From: Mesostigma viride
Taxonomy: Eukaryota; Streptophyta; Mesostigmatophyceae; Mesostigmatales; Mesostigmataceae
Assembly (NCBI GenBank): GCA_009746045.1
Contig: RPFO01000090.1
Span: 508,887-568,886 of the forward strand
DNA: 60,000 nt
Direction: 5' to 3'
How positions within the stretch are numbered: position 1 is the first letter of the stretch; every line of letters starts with the position of its first letter. This document shows, one piece after another, positions 38,973 through 50,096 of the stretch. The notes beneath the pieces are model-generated. The model ran no database searches and was not told the origin of the DNA. It saw only the letters and a program-made list of their open reading frames with translations. A program made the position numbers and the translations under genes.

Positions 38973-40728
38973 TCCTTCTTGAGCAGGGCTAACAGGGGAC
39001 CAGAGATGGCCGACATGTCAGGGATGAACCGTCGGTACCAGCCCACCAGGCCCAGAAAGGATCTGACAAGTGAGCTGACTTCAACACAGGCCACTCCAAC
39101 ACAGCAGAGACCTTGCTGGCCTCAGGAGTCATACCTGCAGCGCTCAGCTGGTAGCCCAGAAACTTCACCTCCTGGCCCCACTCCACCTTGGACCTCTTCA
39201 CCGACAGATGATACTGATGGATCACCTTGAGGACCTCTTCCACGTTCTCCAGATGCTCCTTGAAGGTACGAGAGTGTACCAGAATGTCGTCCAGGTAGAC
39301 GACCACACAAGTCCTGAAGACCACCCTGGTAGTGTCACACAAGTGGGCAATGTCTTTGAACCTGGGGTTGCGAAGATCAGGTGAGATCTGGGGCAGGGCA
39401 TTGCCAGTCAGGTGGCCAAAGATGGCATTGACAAACATCTGCATAGTGGCAGGACTGTTAGAGGCACCCATGGGCATTACTGTCCACTGGAACTGTCCCC
39501 ATGGAGTAGAAAAGGCCGTCTTGGGGATGTCTTCAGTAGCCACCCTGATCTGCCAGAAAGCATGCCTGAGGTCAAACTTGGTGAAGAAGGCAGCTCCTGC
39601 AGTCCTCTCCAGCAGCTCATCAATTCTGGGCAGAGGGTACCTGGACTTGACTGTCACCTTGTTCAGTCCCCGCAGGTCAATGCACAACCTCCACCCCCCA
39701 TCATGCTTGGGTACAAGCAAACACCCAGAACTGAAAGGACTGTTAGCTGGGAGGATCAGACCAGCCTCCAACAGGCCAATAAGTATGGTCTTCAGCTCTG
39801 CCATCTCTGCAGGGCCCATCCTGTACATAGGCACAAAGGGAGGACGAGCACCCTCTACCAACTTGATGACACGTGTGATGGGTCCCTCAGGAGGATACTG
39901 GGGCATCTTGTCCTCAAAGATGGCTCCATACTTGTCCAACAAGGCATCATGCTGCTGTTGTTGTTCAGTGGTGACAGTAGAACTGACAGCATTGACAGAA
40001 TGACCACTAACAGGCTCAGGCTCATTAGGCACCAAATGCAGGAAAAAGATGTGTTCCACTGGATAGGTGGCCAAATAAGACAGAGTATGCTTGGCAGACC
40101 ACACATGCTTCAGTAGGGCCGCCCTTTTCTCCTCCAAAGTCGGCTCCTGATCCACCCCTTCCGCACCTGCTTCCCCTCCCTTGCCATCATTGACAGCTGT
40201 CTGTGTGGAACAGCACTCAGTGGCTGTTCTTCTCCCCCCTGGCAACACACAGGTAGCATCCCACACTGTCCCATCCTTGAACTGAACCACCCTGTCAGGC
40301 CAGGAAATAGCAGGATTGGTGTCAGACAACCAGGGGATCCCCAAAATCACATCTGCTGCCGTGAGTGGAATGACGTCTGCGGTCACTTTCAAAGTCTGGG
40401 ATGAACAAACTTGAAAGATGAGCTGCACGTAGCCAGGTGAGCAACTTCTCCTGCCATCAGAATATTGCACCATGACAGGCGTGGGGTGGGCAAACACAGG
40501 CAACTTCAACTCCTGCACCAGGGATGCAGCAATATAATTACTGCCAGCACCAGAATCAATCATAAACAAGCAAGCTGGCTGAGCCAAGGGAACTGGCACG
40601 TTGAGGAGCCTAGCCTGAAACTTGAGTAAGAGACCTGGTACAGGAGGACCCACAGGGACAGCAGGGTCAGAAGCACCCACAGTGTTCACTGGCCTAACGT
40701 CAGCAGCAGGCAGGTCAGACCTGACCAT
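38973..40728 (-). pseudogene. Gypsy aspartic protease and reverse transcriptase
   Basis: Protease: FMIDSGAGSNYIAASL (D-S-G active site, about 40570) and DVILGIPWL. RT blocks: MYRMGPAEMAELK, NSPFSSGCLLVPKHDGGWRL, DLRGLNKVTVKSRYPLPRID, FFTKFDLRHAFWQI, FQWTVMPMGASNSPA, the catalytic VYLDDILVHS and VEWGQEVKFLGYQLS. Near 39070 a frameshift leads to FLGLVGWYRRFIPDM. The palindromic element then interrupts the connection to RNase H. Start MVRSDLPAADV lies 27 bases after the gag stop, in a different arrangement from a simple fusion. Confidence 0.92.
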
Positions 40729-40754
40729 GACAGAAGGATGACCTGGGGACCCAA

Positions 40755-42359
40755 CTAGTTTTTTGACTCAGGTGGGTCTGGGAGTGCTCCACTGCCCGAT
40801 GGTGGAAGCTGCTCAGGTGGTTCTGGAGGCTCATCCTCGTCACCCCCATCCTCCTCATCTGCCAGCAGCTGCATGAGAGCGTTCACCATCCTACGCTTAT
40901 CCTGTCTGCTGAAGGGCCGAGCGCGGGACTGGAACCTCCCAGAGGGCTGGAAGTTGGGCTGGAACCCTGGTTGCATCCGGTGATCGCCAGCAGGAACGCC
41001 AGGAGGTAGGCTGGGTGGCCTGGGAGATGGCAGGGCGCCAAAAGGTCCTCTCGTGGCAGGGGGAAACTGGTCCCGTCTGGGGCAGTCCCGTGCAAAGTGA
41101 CCTGGCTGGTTGCAGATAAAACAGTTACCCTGGGTGGGATCCAGGGCATTGAGCTCCCCTAGGAGGTCATCCAGCTGGTTCAGGGACTTCTTGATGGGTG
41201 GCACTGGCGTGGCCACAGGCTCCCACTTGACAGAAAATGCAGGCACACGGCAGAGGGTGAGCACATAAGACAACACCTTGTCCCATTGCCAGTCCACGTA
41301 GTCGAACTGGGAGAAGTGCTTGTCCACATCCAGTCGCACGTGTGGAGCCATGCCATGCAGTAGTCTGTGAAGCGCCTCTGCGTCAGAGCATTGGGGAATC
41401 TTGGCTCTAAGGTTGGTGAATTGCTCCACGAACTGTGGCAGCGTCAAACCAGCCTGCGTACAGTTAGCCAGTGCGTCCCGATCCATGCGAAGCTGATCCT
41501 GGGGTAACAGAAACCGGCGAAAGCCCAACAGGAGAGAGGGGAGGTCGGTACACGCACGTCCAGCCACAGAACGCAAAAACTCATCAAAGCGGTCGCTGGC
41601 ACTGTCGCTCATCCGCTGCCTAACCATTCTCTTCTGGATGTCCATCGTGAGACGTTCCTCTGCCTTGGGCCCGTAGTTGGCGAAGTGGATAGCGAAGACA
41701 TCCTGAAACTTGGTTGAGAAATGGTCGAAGCTGCGATGGGTAAGGTTGGTCAGCGATAGCTTGTCTACCGACTCCACCTTGGGAAAAGGAACAGTACGAG
41801 GATACAAAGACGTGAGCTCCATTACTGGGGCGTGTGGTACATTCTGACTCTCCGGCATTGTCGCAGCCACCGAGAGCCGTGGAGGCTCATGCCCCTGTGC
41901 ATCTGTCCCTTCATCAACAAAAGGAGCGTCAACCGCATATACCCTTCGTGTACCCAGTGTTGGAGACGGTTGATCCACGAAAACAGACTCTCCATCGCCC
42001 GCCTGCCCTTGCGACTCAAGTTGCTGCACACGCGCAATAGTCCTACCCACACTCTTCTCCAGCGCTTCCGCCACACTTCTAGCTCTCGCAGCTTCCTCAC
42101 GTTCATGTTGTAATCGAATTTTCTCCGCTGTCAGCTCGTCAGCCGCTAGCCGAGTGCCGTCTCGCCCCGGCACAGTGTTGTAGCCAAAACGAATAGCCGA
42201 ACCGTATTCGGGTGCTGGCGAACGCGTGTCCTCCACGCTGGAGAACCGTGGTCCACCTCTACCAGCGCCACGCAGGGAAGGCTCGCCTGGTTGCACACCG
42301 AGGGGCAAGATGGAGAACTTTGGGCCGACCGACAGCGAATATCTGCGGGAAGCAGACAT
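40755..42359 (-). CDS. Gypsy gag polyprotein, 534 aa, intact
   Basis: Forms the virus-like particle and binds element RNA. The frame is uninterrupted from MSASRRYSLSVGPKFS to the stop. A coiled-coil-prone Arg/Glu-rich segment follows the disordered N-terminus (about residues 75-120). The central capsid-like domain includes SFDHFSTKFQDVFAIHFANY and QDQLRMDRDALANCTQAGLT, and one CCHC zinc knuckle CFICNQPGHFARDC lies at about residue 405. An Asp/Glu/Pro-rich tail ends the protein. It is the only complete ORF in the nested elements. Confidence 0.92.
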   Translation of the reverse strand: MSASRRYSLSVGPKFSILPLGVQPGEPSLRGAGRGGPRFSSVEDTRSPAPEYGSAIRFGYNTVPGRDGTRLAADELTAEKIRLQHEREEAARARSVAEALEKSVGRTIARVQQLESQGQAGDGESVFVDQPSPTLGTRRVYAVDAPFVDEGTDAQGHEPPRLSVAATMPESQNVPHAPVMELTSLYPRTVPFPKVESVDKLSLTNLTHRSFDHFSTKFQDVFAIHFANYGPKAEERLTMDIQKRMVRQRMSDSASDRFDEFLRSVAGRACTDLPSLLLGFRRFLLPQDQLRMDRDALANCTQAGLTLPQFVEQFTNLRAKIPQCSDAEALHRLLHGMAPHVRLDVDKHFSQFDYVDWQWDKVLSYVLTLCRVPAFSVKWEPVATPVPPIKKSLNQLDDLLGELNALDPTQGNCFICNQPGHFARDCPRRDQFPPATRGPFGALPSPRPPSLPPGVPAGDHRMQPGFQPNFQPSGRFQSRARPFSRQDKRRMVNALMQLLADEEDGGDEDEPPEPPEQLPPSGSGALPDPPESKN

Positions 42360-42727
42360 TAAGGTGGTATCTCCAAATAGTTGACGTCTGGGAGTATAGA
42401 TGATGAAACCCTTTCATCACCGGTCGTCCGTTGAGCTGCTAAAGATGTGGTTGCATCTTCAACTCTCTTACTTGATAACGGTGGTTGTGTCTCCGGGTTA
42501 CTCATCACTCCATGGGTCGCGCATGCCGGACTGGGGAGACGTTAGAGACTTGTGAGCTCAAAGCAGCTCTCAGAGCAAGACTGTCACATAAGGATGAGTC
42601 ACACTCTAAAAACTGTCCGAACACACAGCATAACGTACCCTCTCTGGGTCGGGCAAGAATTCCATTGTTAACCGTGAACTAATGCTATCAAGACAACCAA
42701 CACCTAGGTAGAAACCTCCGATACCAA

Positions 42728-43428
42728 TGTAACGACTAAAAATGTTGTGTTTGCAACAGCCTCAGTATCAACATTTGTGTGAAAAGATCTTTATACCTGG
42801 GTTGGAGTCGCGACAGATAACTTCACGTCCAGAGAAGCAATGAAGATGGATCTTCAACAGTTAAGGGAATGAGTCCCCACCCTTGTTAGACACAACAGAC
42901 AAGTTATATCCAAGTCGACTATCTGTTGAAGTTATAGTTGACTTTTAGCAAGGGTTGTTTGATTGATGAAACAAGGAAACCCTTGAATTACACCATAGCT
43001 TTAACTCTCACGCACGCATCCATGCACGACCACTGCCAACAGGATAAAAGTCAGCGTGTTCGCAGAGTCGGCTCAACCCTAACCCGGAAGGACCAATCAA
43101 AAGTGAGGATCACTCAAGATAAGATCTTATCCTCCGAATCCTCAACACAGCACAAAGCCAGCACATACTGAATCTCCATGACCTGGAACCAGATCCACCA
43201 GGTACAACGGTATTAAGGAGAATCTATGACTGACTGAACAAAACCATGCAAAGTACCCTACGTGGATCAGGCCACGACCAATGAGGGTAGAACAATAAAT
43301 TCGACAGATCTCAGCAGGCCCAATATCCAATAGACGTCAAGCCTCCTAACTTCTCAAATAATTGTCCTCAAGAACTCATAATAAGATCAACAATAGGAAA
43401 ACTTTGGATGTAACATTTGGTTGTTACA
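42728..43428 (-). repeat. Gypsy 5' LTR
   Basis: 701 bp. The primer-binding site lies directly to its left on the plus strand. Confidence 0.96.
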
Positions 43429-43433
43429 ACGCC

Positions 43434-44974
43434 AGTGGCCACTATCCAGCAGGCTGTAGTCCCCCTCCTCCATGCGCTCCAGGTCACAGTCCTCCCCAGA
43501 CGTTAAAGCTGTCGTCCGCCACCCCCACGCTTCGCGCCGGGTCGCCATGCAGCCGGGCACAATCGGCCCCAGGCAGGTCCCTGTAGACCACCCCACCGCC
43601 GGAGCCGCTCGCATCACTTGCGACGACCCGGTCTGAAAGGGGCCGGGCCCTGGCCGCCCTCAAAAAGGGTGCCAGGTCGATCGCCGCCTGAAGCTCCTGG
43701 CGGGCCCCCGCAGGGAGGCGCCAGCGGCGCCCAGGCAGGGAGGCATTCATTGCTGCTAGCAGCCGGTACGTCTCAGACCACACCGAAAGCATGGGGCGGC
43801 ACAGCAGATGCATCCACACCCACTTCCCAAGCACAGAACTAAGTTCGCGGTAGTATGTAAACCCGCGATCTAAGATTCTATGAGTAGCAGCGATAACTGC
43901 CACCACACGCTCAGGAACAGGCACCACGTCACCATCCCTTTGGTGAATGACACCCACCGCCTGCACACCAGTCTGCTCTGCTGTCGCCCGTACCACCTTG
44001 TCAGACTTCTGCACCAGCCCAACAGCGGCGTAGGCAGCCTGAACACGATCTAGCTGCTGATTCACCCCATCCACCGACGCACAGTGGGTGAAATGGAGGT
44101 CATCGATCGTCACAGCATGCATACCTTCCAGATCCTGCCGAGATTCGAAGCACGGCGAGGGCGCCAAGGGCGCAGCAGGGTCCTCCTCCAGCCTCAGCCG
44201 GACGGTCTCCCCCGCGCCTCGTTGGCCTCCGCCACCAGGATCAGCGCGGACATGTTGATGCTCAGCCCACGACTAGCCTCCAACGGCGGCTTGGGGCCAC
44301 AGCGGTACAACACAGACTGATGCACACACTGGGCCACGGCGACGGCCAGCTTGTTGCCCATTGGCCAGCACAACATACACGGCCACACTTTCCGACGAGC
44401 CCCACTCAGGCCCACCAGATCCGACCACACCGGCATCCACGCACAGTACCGCCGCATCCAAACTGGCAGGCGGAGTGTGTTGTAGTACGAATCCAAATCT
44501 GATACGCCCCCAAAAACATCTTCGATCCCCAGCGCGCGTGGGCAAATCGCAAATCACGCCAAGGTGTGGTAAAAAAGCGGGCATAGGATCTGGTAGTGGC
44601 ATGTTGCCACGCCGGTTGTCCACAATCAGCCGTATACGGCCGTCGGGCTTTCCGACCCCAAAAGTACCGTTCACCATAGGCGGCTCCTCCTCAAAAAATC
44701 CACCCAAAATCCCCCTCTCCACACACACCGTGCAAACCCGCGCGAACTCCTCCATGCTACACCCCCGCGAGATCCGCATCGACTTCTGCAAGATCCGCTC
44801 TGCTGGGCTCAGCGTCCGTACCATCCTACTCTCATCATTCAAAATTGCTCCCCAAGAAGGGGGTAGTAAGTTCAGCACATCCACTCGGCCACCTTCCCCC
44901 GGACCAGGCAAGGCCAAGCGTGCGGCCACTAACGGTTCGTAAGGGGCTAGCTCCTTCAGCATATTCACCCCCAT
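43434..44974 (-). pseudogene. PAT-like element reverse transcriptase and start of RNase H
   Basis: Read over three or four frames. 44974 onward gives LAPYEPLVAARLALPGPGEG, then ILQKSMRISRGCSMEEFARV and FGVGKPDGRIRLIVDNRRGN (RT fingers). After a shift near 44520 come DLDSYYNTLRLPVWMRRYCA and PMGNKLAVAVAQCVHQSVLY (palm). After another near 44180 come the catalytic variant VTIDDLHFTHC, LGKWVWMHLLCRPMLSVWSE and RVVASDASGSGGGVVY (RNase H start). After a shift near 43495 EDCDLERMEEGDYSLLDSGH runs up to the gypsy insertion. The pattern is that of DIRS-order RTs (SYYNTLRLP, LGKWVW..RPMLS), not LTR elements. Confidence 0.88.
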
Positions 44975-45288
44975 CCACTACAGATCCTGCCATTGCCGCT
45001 ACGGAACCACCGTTCCGGCGGACAAAGGACCTGCAAGCATCATCGATCCCATCTAGGGCCGCCTGCTGCAGAGGCCCGGTCACACGGGCTGAATCTACAG
45101 CAGGCGGGTCTCGCCCCCCCCCCCCCCATCCAGTTTAACGCCCTAACCGTCTGACAGGCTAGCGTGCGAGCATTAAAAGCCCGACTCATCCTATCGCGCC
45201 TACGGCCTGAGCGTACCTGCTGCCACCAGTCACGAGGTGTCAGGTGGCAGGGGTGCTGGAAGAGGTAGTGGAAGAAGGCACCGCTCCC

Positions 45289-46394
45289 TCACTTGTTGTT
45301 GTTGGACGGGCCGCCCTGCCCCTTCTTGCCGGGACCCTGCTCCAGCTTGTGCTGCAGCTTCCCCATGCTCATCGCCGCCCGCACCGCCGGAGACGCCAGC
45401 ATTGCTCCACCCTCCTGGAATGGCAGCATTGCCAACGGAGTCCCCTTCCACCCCGTCGACCCCACATCCACCAGCTGGCATGCCGTGATGAGCTTTGCCA
45501 GGTACTCGGCTGCTGCCAGCTCCAGAATTGCTTCGGAGCGTGGCGTGGCCCAGTAGCCAAATTCTGTCACCATCTTGTCCAGAATTCCTGCCATCTGCAG
45601 GAGCAGCATCCTCCTCTCCCCGCTGGCTGAGCTGCCGTGCATCGTCAGCATTAACGATGCACGGATTGACTTCCCCCCCACGCTCTCTGCGTAGTCCAGC
45701 ATCCCCGGCAGCACCGCCTCCAGCATGTTGCTCACCAGGACCGGCACTGCATGCCCGCTCAGCGCCACCCCCTTCGTGCGCGCCAGCCTGCCAGCAGTCG
45801 CCGCTGCGGCTGGGCTTGCAGTTGCTGGAGTCCGTTTGCCTGGTCCAGCAGCTTCGACATGGCCGATATCAGGTCGCCAATATCTCCGCCAGTGCGGGCG
45901 TTGCCCGGGCGGGATGGAAGCCCTCCCGCTGGCGTTGCATAGCCCGTCTCGGTCCCCAGCAGCCGACCTATGTTCCGGTCTAGGTCCGCCACATCCTGGT
46001 CGATCGCCCCAGGGGCGCCATCCTCCTCGCCAGCGCCCGGTCCACCATGCCCCGCCCCTCCGCTTCCACCTGCCGAAGGGGGAACACCCCCAGCTCCCAC
46101 CCCACCTGCTGACACTGGTGGATCCGGCTCTGCAATAGCCTCCCCCAGTTGCGCTGCTAGCACATCGGCCAGGGCCTCCTCCCCATCCCAGTCGCTGACA
46201 AACCCCCTTTTCTCCAACACGTCCATGACGTTCTTGGCACGCCCCGGATTGAGCTTCTGGATCCGCTCTAGCCAATGCCCCTCCCCTAGGATCTTCTGGA
46301 CCGCAGTTGCGGCCTCCTTTGGGGTGCATCCCTCCCTGGCTTCTTGCTTGAGCTTTGCTATGAAATTTCGCTCTGGGGCTGTCGCTGAGGTCAT
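45289..46394 (-). pseudogene. PAT-like element ORF1 (gag-like), one frameshift
   Basis: Starts MTSATAPERNFIAKLKQEAR at 46394 and runs through KEAATAVQKILGEGHWLERI, a Gly/Pro-rich linker and IGDLISAMSKLLDQANGLQQ. Near 45800 the frame changes to RLARTKGVALSGHAVPVLVS, MLLLQMAGILDKMVTEFGYW and EYLAKLITACQLVDVGSTGW, ending GKKGQGGPSNNNK. No zinc knuckle is seen. The Lys-rich tail may bind nucleic acid. Its place as first ORF after A1 supports a gag role. Confidence 0.8.
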
Positions 46395-46462
46395 AGTGGG
46401 TTATAATGCATGATGTGTTATATTGCGTTTTGTTTTTTGTGATGTGGTCACTTGAGGTTCTC

Positions 46463-46669
46463 AGGCAAAAGAAACAACCTGCTTCCCTAGAATGGAAGCC
46501 CACCTTTTATAGCAACCACCTCTCCAGCCAACCCCTACCTGGGTGGCTGGGGTACGGGTGCCAGCACAAAAAATATTTTTTCTAAAATTATTTTTTCTTT
46601 TGGTGCTATACGGCGTTGCATTCTCCGCTCAGCAGGTTAGTCATAGATAAAATGAGCATAGCTCACCAA
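46463..46669 (-). repeat. PAT-like element repeat A1 (5' end of element)
   Basis: 207 bp, equal to A2 at 25078-25284. It lies just upstream of ORF1 on the minus strand and is expected to hold the promoter. Confidence 0.92.
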
Positions 46670-46989
46670 GTTGTCTCGCGATTTTGAAGAGTATGAAACT
46701 ATCAAGTTAGACGGTTAGAAACTATGCTTGTATTTCTACGTAGTGATGGCAATGCAAATGTCATGCTATATATGTCATGTATAGTCAAAATGTATGGCAA
46801 AAACAACAGCAGACCATGCTTGGTTGCTCAGAATGTTGAAGAACCCTACTAAAAAACATGTCCAAAAAAGGGGGGTTCAAGAGTTAGCGTCATGATCAGC
46901 GTATAATACATTATACAATGCGTGTCATACATTATACACCTCGGGCCGCGTACGACGGGTATCACGTATGAATTCACACTGCATGGTTG

Positions 46990-47120
46990 TGGGTTAACCC
47001 TGGGTATGCCCCTAAAACCCCTCAGGCTCCGGGAGTCTGAGGCCTTTATATTCTCCCAAACCGGCGCCTCTAAATGTGTTCCAAGCCCGCCTATCAGAGT
47101 TGTGGGCTCTGGACATGGAT
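46990..47120 (+). repeat. Dispersed repeat R2, copy 3
   Basis: GGGTATGCCCCTAAAACC, GAGGCCTTTATATTCTCCCA and TCTAAATGTGTTCCAAGCC, matching 22840-22945 and, inverted, 23475-23570. Confidence 0.75.
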
Positions 47121-47184
47121 GGGGCAGCCTTTCGCATCCGCTATCCTCATGGGCCTGGCCGGTAGGTGAGGTAGAACTGCGTGG

Positions 47185-47481
47185 GTGCCACCGCGCCTTC
47201 CCCACTCACGGGACAAGGCGGCTCCCCCACCAGTCCTTCTCACCTTCCCCTCCCGTGAGGACAAGCAGCGGTTCCTCTCTCGCCGCAAGAGGTTGCACGA
47301 CCTCACCTGGATGCTGGACGACGACCTGACCCCCGCTCAGCAGCAGCAGCGACGCGACCTAGCTGTGGCCGGAATACCTCCGCCACAAGCAGGACCCCCA
47401 GAAGCCCAAGGTGTATACTGGAGGGGCGGGGACCTGATGATCAACCACAAGATGTGGACACCACCTGCTGCGGCCGGCTAG
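47185..47481 (+). pseudogene. LINE ORF1-like C-terminal fragment, copy 2
   Basis: Contains VLLTFPSREDKQRFLSRRKR, LDDDLTPAQQQQRRDL and GVYWRGGDLMINHKMW, corresponding to 20640-20885. A shift relative to that copy between RRD and YWRGG shows the copies have drifted. Confidence 0.6.
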
Positions 47482-47840
47482 AATAGCTTGCAATAGCCCT
47501 AGCTTGTATCATTTGGTAGTCACTGCTGCTATGGCAGCCATGCTTGAGAATGTTTGCCTAGCTGTGCCCACATACCTAGTCACGTGCACCGCGCTAACGC
47601 ATGCACGGTACACCACCAGCCATAGCCTAGCTTAGCCTAGTCCTTGTACAGCCATCAATGATGCTACGTCCTGGCTATGCCCAGATTACTTGCCCACCCT
47701 CCTTGTTATATGACATGCTCACATGGGTCTTATTGCGCCCACACGGATCCTGCCGGATCGTGTAATAGCGTGTCCGATTGCAGCTGTGGCATGCCTTTGG
47801 CATGAAGGAGAACGGGGGTCTCTGCCCTTTCTCCAGTTGT
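47482..47840. other. No feature recognised
   Basis: Non-coding by eye. Only short internal repeats (TAGCCTAGCTTAGCC near 47625) are seen. Confidence 0.4.
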
Positions 47841-47847
47841 GCACACA

Positions 47848-49576
47848 CGACGTGCTTCGTCTGTCCCTGGTCCTAATTTTAGGACTGAGTTCAACTCAGT
47901 CCTAATTTTAGGACCTAATTTTGAGGTTTTGTAGAAAATTCGCCCCGGTCGGAATATTTGGCAGAAAAAAATTCTCAAAATTTATTCAAATACTACTTGA
48001 AAAGATCTTTCTTGGACATATTTTTGGGATTTTTTTGGATTTGGTTTGGGCGGCTAACCGTACGGTGAAAGTACAGGCGGTAAGGGTACATTTTCACGCG
48101 AAACGTGAGTTCCGGAAATGCACGACCTAGCCATGGCGGCTTGCGCCCATGCATGCAGTTTACGTTTTCGGACGATTTTGCGGGCCAAACCCAGGAAATA
48201 GATTTTTTATGTCCCAAAGATGATACAATTGAATTTTAACCTCGCGGGGATGCGATTTACTGGGTGTCGGCACTGTTCTTGCTGGAAAAATCTGCGATTA
48301 GGCAGGTCGACGGAATGGATTACTACAATTGATTCCCGGATCGAATCGAAGGGTTTATAGGTTTCTTTCTACCTTTTATCATGTATTGTCGTAGATTAAG
48401 TCTAGTGGCAGTAAAGATTTGATTATTTCGACAACTCTGTCACGTCATGGTTTGTGTGCCGCAAAGTGCCACTTTTGCAGGCACCGCCTGGGCCAAGGTA
48501 ACGCCAGCCGTGCCAGGTAAAGCTGGAATATCGCTGCTTCATCGTTTCCTGGTATTCTTACATGAGTTTAAGCTTGCGATGCGCTGTCAGTTTTGAGTCT
48601 TGCTGCTCTTTCTTGACCGTTGCTTGCCCCTCTCTAAAACCATCTTTTTAGATGATCTTACCAGGCATTTGCCTTACCGTAGCGTGGCTGTACAAGGTTT
48701 TAGGTGCTGAATGGGTTTAAACACTTTCATAGATGTTAGTTATTCTCTTGCTATGTTCATACTGCATGATTGTGTGGTCATGGGCTGCGTCAAGGGTACT
48801 GTCAAGCTTATACGGGTGAGTGAAAAAACTTGGTGATAAACCACTGTCATCATGTGCCAGCAGGTATCTTGGCCATGTCATGGCAAGGTAATACAGTTTT
48901 ATCCATGTCCATTCTTGTAAAGAACAATTAAATGTGACTAACCTACCCATTATATCGGTGGTTATTACTTATAATACATCCCTTTGTAGCTACGTATTCA
49001 TACGCATTCCCTATATGTATGCATAGGCTTTCACACATACTAAGGTACAACATAACTGCAATATGATGATGCAAGTATGTTTTCCTATTATGCCTGAAGG
49101 GAAATGGGCTGATTGACATGGTTTGTGGCCACGCTGCTATGTAGTATGACCGCACTTACATGCTTGCAAATTGCTAGCATGGCCCAGTCCTATGTATAGG
49201 ACTGGCAGTATTTGGCGTGTTTCAGGCAGTGCCAGTGGCCAAATTGAGTCCAGTTTTTTGCCACAGGTCAAGAACTATATTGTTTACATGCCTGTATTTT
49301 TTTAACATGCATATGGAATTTATTCAATTTTTGCCACTCATGCTTCCACACAAAAATGCAAATTCGCCGACGGTGCCATATATCCATGTAATTTTTAGGA
49401 GTTTGGGTCAAGTTTTCACTGATGTAGTATTTTTGCCAGCAAGAGGACATCAAATACTCCATAGACCCACATCTAAGCATCTTGGATGGACCCCCCACCT
49501 AGTCACTACACACGGTTGAAAAAGGCCAACTCAGTCCTATTATTAGGACTGAGTTGGGACAGACGACGTGAAGCAC
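47848..49576. mobile_element. Putative 1.7-kb non-autonomous element with palindromic subterminal ends
   Basis: The left end reads CGTGCTTCGTCTGTCCC followed by the near-palindrome GGTCCTAATTTTAGGACTGA and its inverted partner. The right end (49528-49576), in inverted orientation, reads GTGCTTCACGTCGTCTGTCC then AACTCAGTCCTAATAATAGG and ACTGAGTT. The interior is AT-rich with no supported ORF. No clear target duplication is seen, so the boundaries are tentative. Confidence 0.4.
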
Positions 49577-49577
49577 T

Positions 49578-49627
49578 TCGGTGCTCCGTGACTCCCCAAC
49601 GGGAGCACGAGTTTAATTAATTAATTG
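49578..49627 (+). mobile_element. Isolated LINE stem-loop and tail
   Basis: GGTGCTCCGTGACTCCCCAA CGGGAGCACGAG followed by TTTAATTAATTAATT, the same 3' terminus as at 18585-18640. Confidence 0.7.
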
Positions 49628-49724
49628 TGTGCATCCAATCCTGTAGAATGTGCCGCCACTCTTGAAATCTGACGGCACGTACTGCATGTTTGTGACTTTG
49701 CCCAAAGGCAGACGTAGCATATGA

Positions 49725-50035
49725 GTCAGCCGTGCAGAGATCGTTTGCCCATGCAGAGATCGAGCCACTCTCTGCCGTGAGACGCCACCATCATGCCCTA
49801 TAGCCATTCAGCTTAGCCACGATCATCTGCCACCCCATGTCCGCAACTTCACATATGCTGGAATACATACATGGTGGTGCAGGTGCACCTCAGCTGTGCA
49901 CCCCGAGTAGGTGGCAGTTTACACCCACCACCTGAAGGTTGCGGTCGCCGGTAGAATGTATTAAAAACCATATATGCCCCTTCTCAGGGATATGTGTTAC
50001 ATATCCTCCCCACGGAGGTATGGTCATAATTAATT
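49725..50035 (+). mobile_element. Dispersed repeat R3, copy 2 (inverted relative to copy 1)
   Basis: Reverse complement of 22960-23278 over most of its length, ending CATAATTAATTAAC at 50024-50037, where the other copy has its TTAATTAA end. Confidence 0.8.
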
Positions 50036-50091
50036 AACTAAGGCCAGGCGCCCGGGACCGGCTCCGCTGAGGCATACTTGCACTGGAAGAT

Positions 50092-50096
50092 TTACA
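50092..50096 (-). terminator. TGTAA polyadenylation motif of the third host gene
   Basis: TTACA on the plus strand reads TGTAA on the gene strand, 70 bases beyond the stop codon. TGTAA is the usual green-algal polyadenylation signal. A five-base motif alone is weak, but its position fits. Confidence 0.5.

Larger units (their letters stand above)
33348..43428 (-). mobile_element. Ty3/gypsy LTR retrotransposon with chromodomain (chromovirus), nested in the PAT-like element
   Basis: 10.08 kb including a 645-bp insertion of its own. LTRs of 704 and 701 bp start TGTAACAACC and end AGTCGTTACA on the element strand. The target duplication ACGCC is perfect (33343-33347, 43429-43433). Candidate primer-binding site TTGGTATCGGAGGTTTC lies directly inside the 5' LTR (42727 leftwards), and polypurine tract GAGGGGGAGATA lies at 34063-34052. 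Domain order gag, PR, RT, RH, IN, chromodomain, then an extra ORF. The LTRs differ by a 4-base indel (TTAT near 33832) and a few substitutions (near 33396 and 33443), so insertion is recent. Confidence 0.97.
24857..46669 (-). mobile_element. PAT-like (DIRS order) tyrosine-recombinase retrotransposon, disrupted by two LTR elements
   Basis: Read on the minus strand the order is A1 (46669-46463), gag-like ORF, reverse transcriptase/RNase H, tyrosine recombinase, B1 (25496-25285), A2 (25284-25078), B2 (25053-24857). A1 and A2 are near-identical 207-bp direct repeats, and B1 and B2 are near-identical apart from an insertion of about 15 bases in B1. This split-direct-repeat layout plus a tyrosine recombinase instead of an integrase is diagnostic of PAT/Ngaro-type elements. 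No target duplication is expected or seen. Removing the two nested LTR elements leaves about 5.4 kb, a normal size. Frameshifts in gag and RT make this copy non-autonomous. Confidence 0.92.

Noticed and set aside
44320-46413. Plus-strand ORFs of 100-190 residues over the PAT-like gag and RT
   Set aside because: High-GC antisense shadows of the minus-strand element proteins; no motifs.
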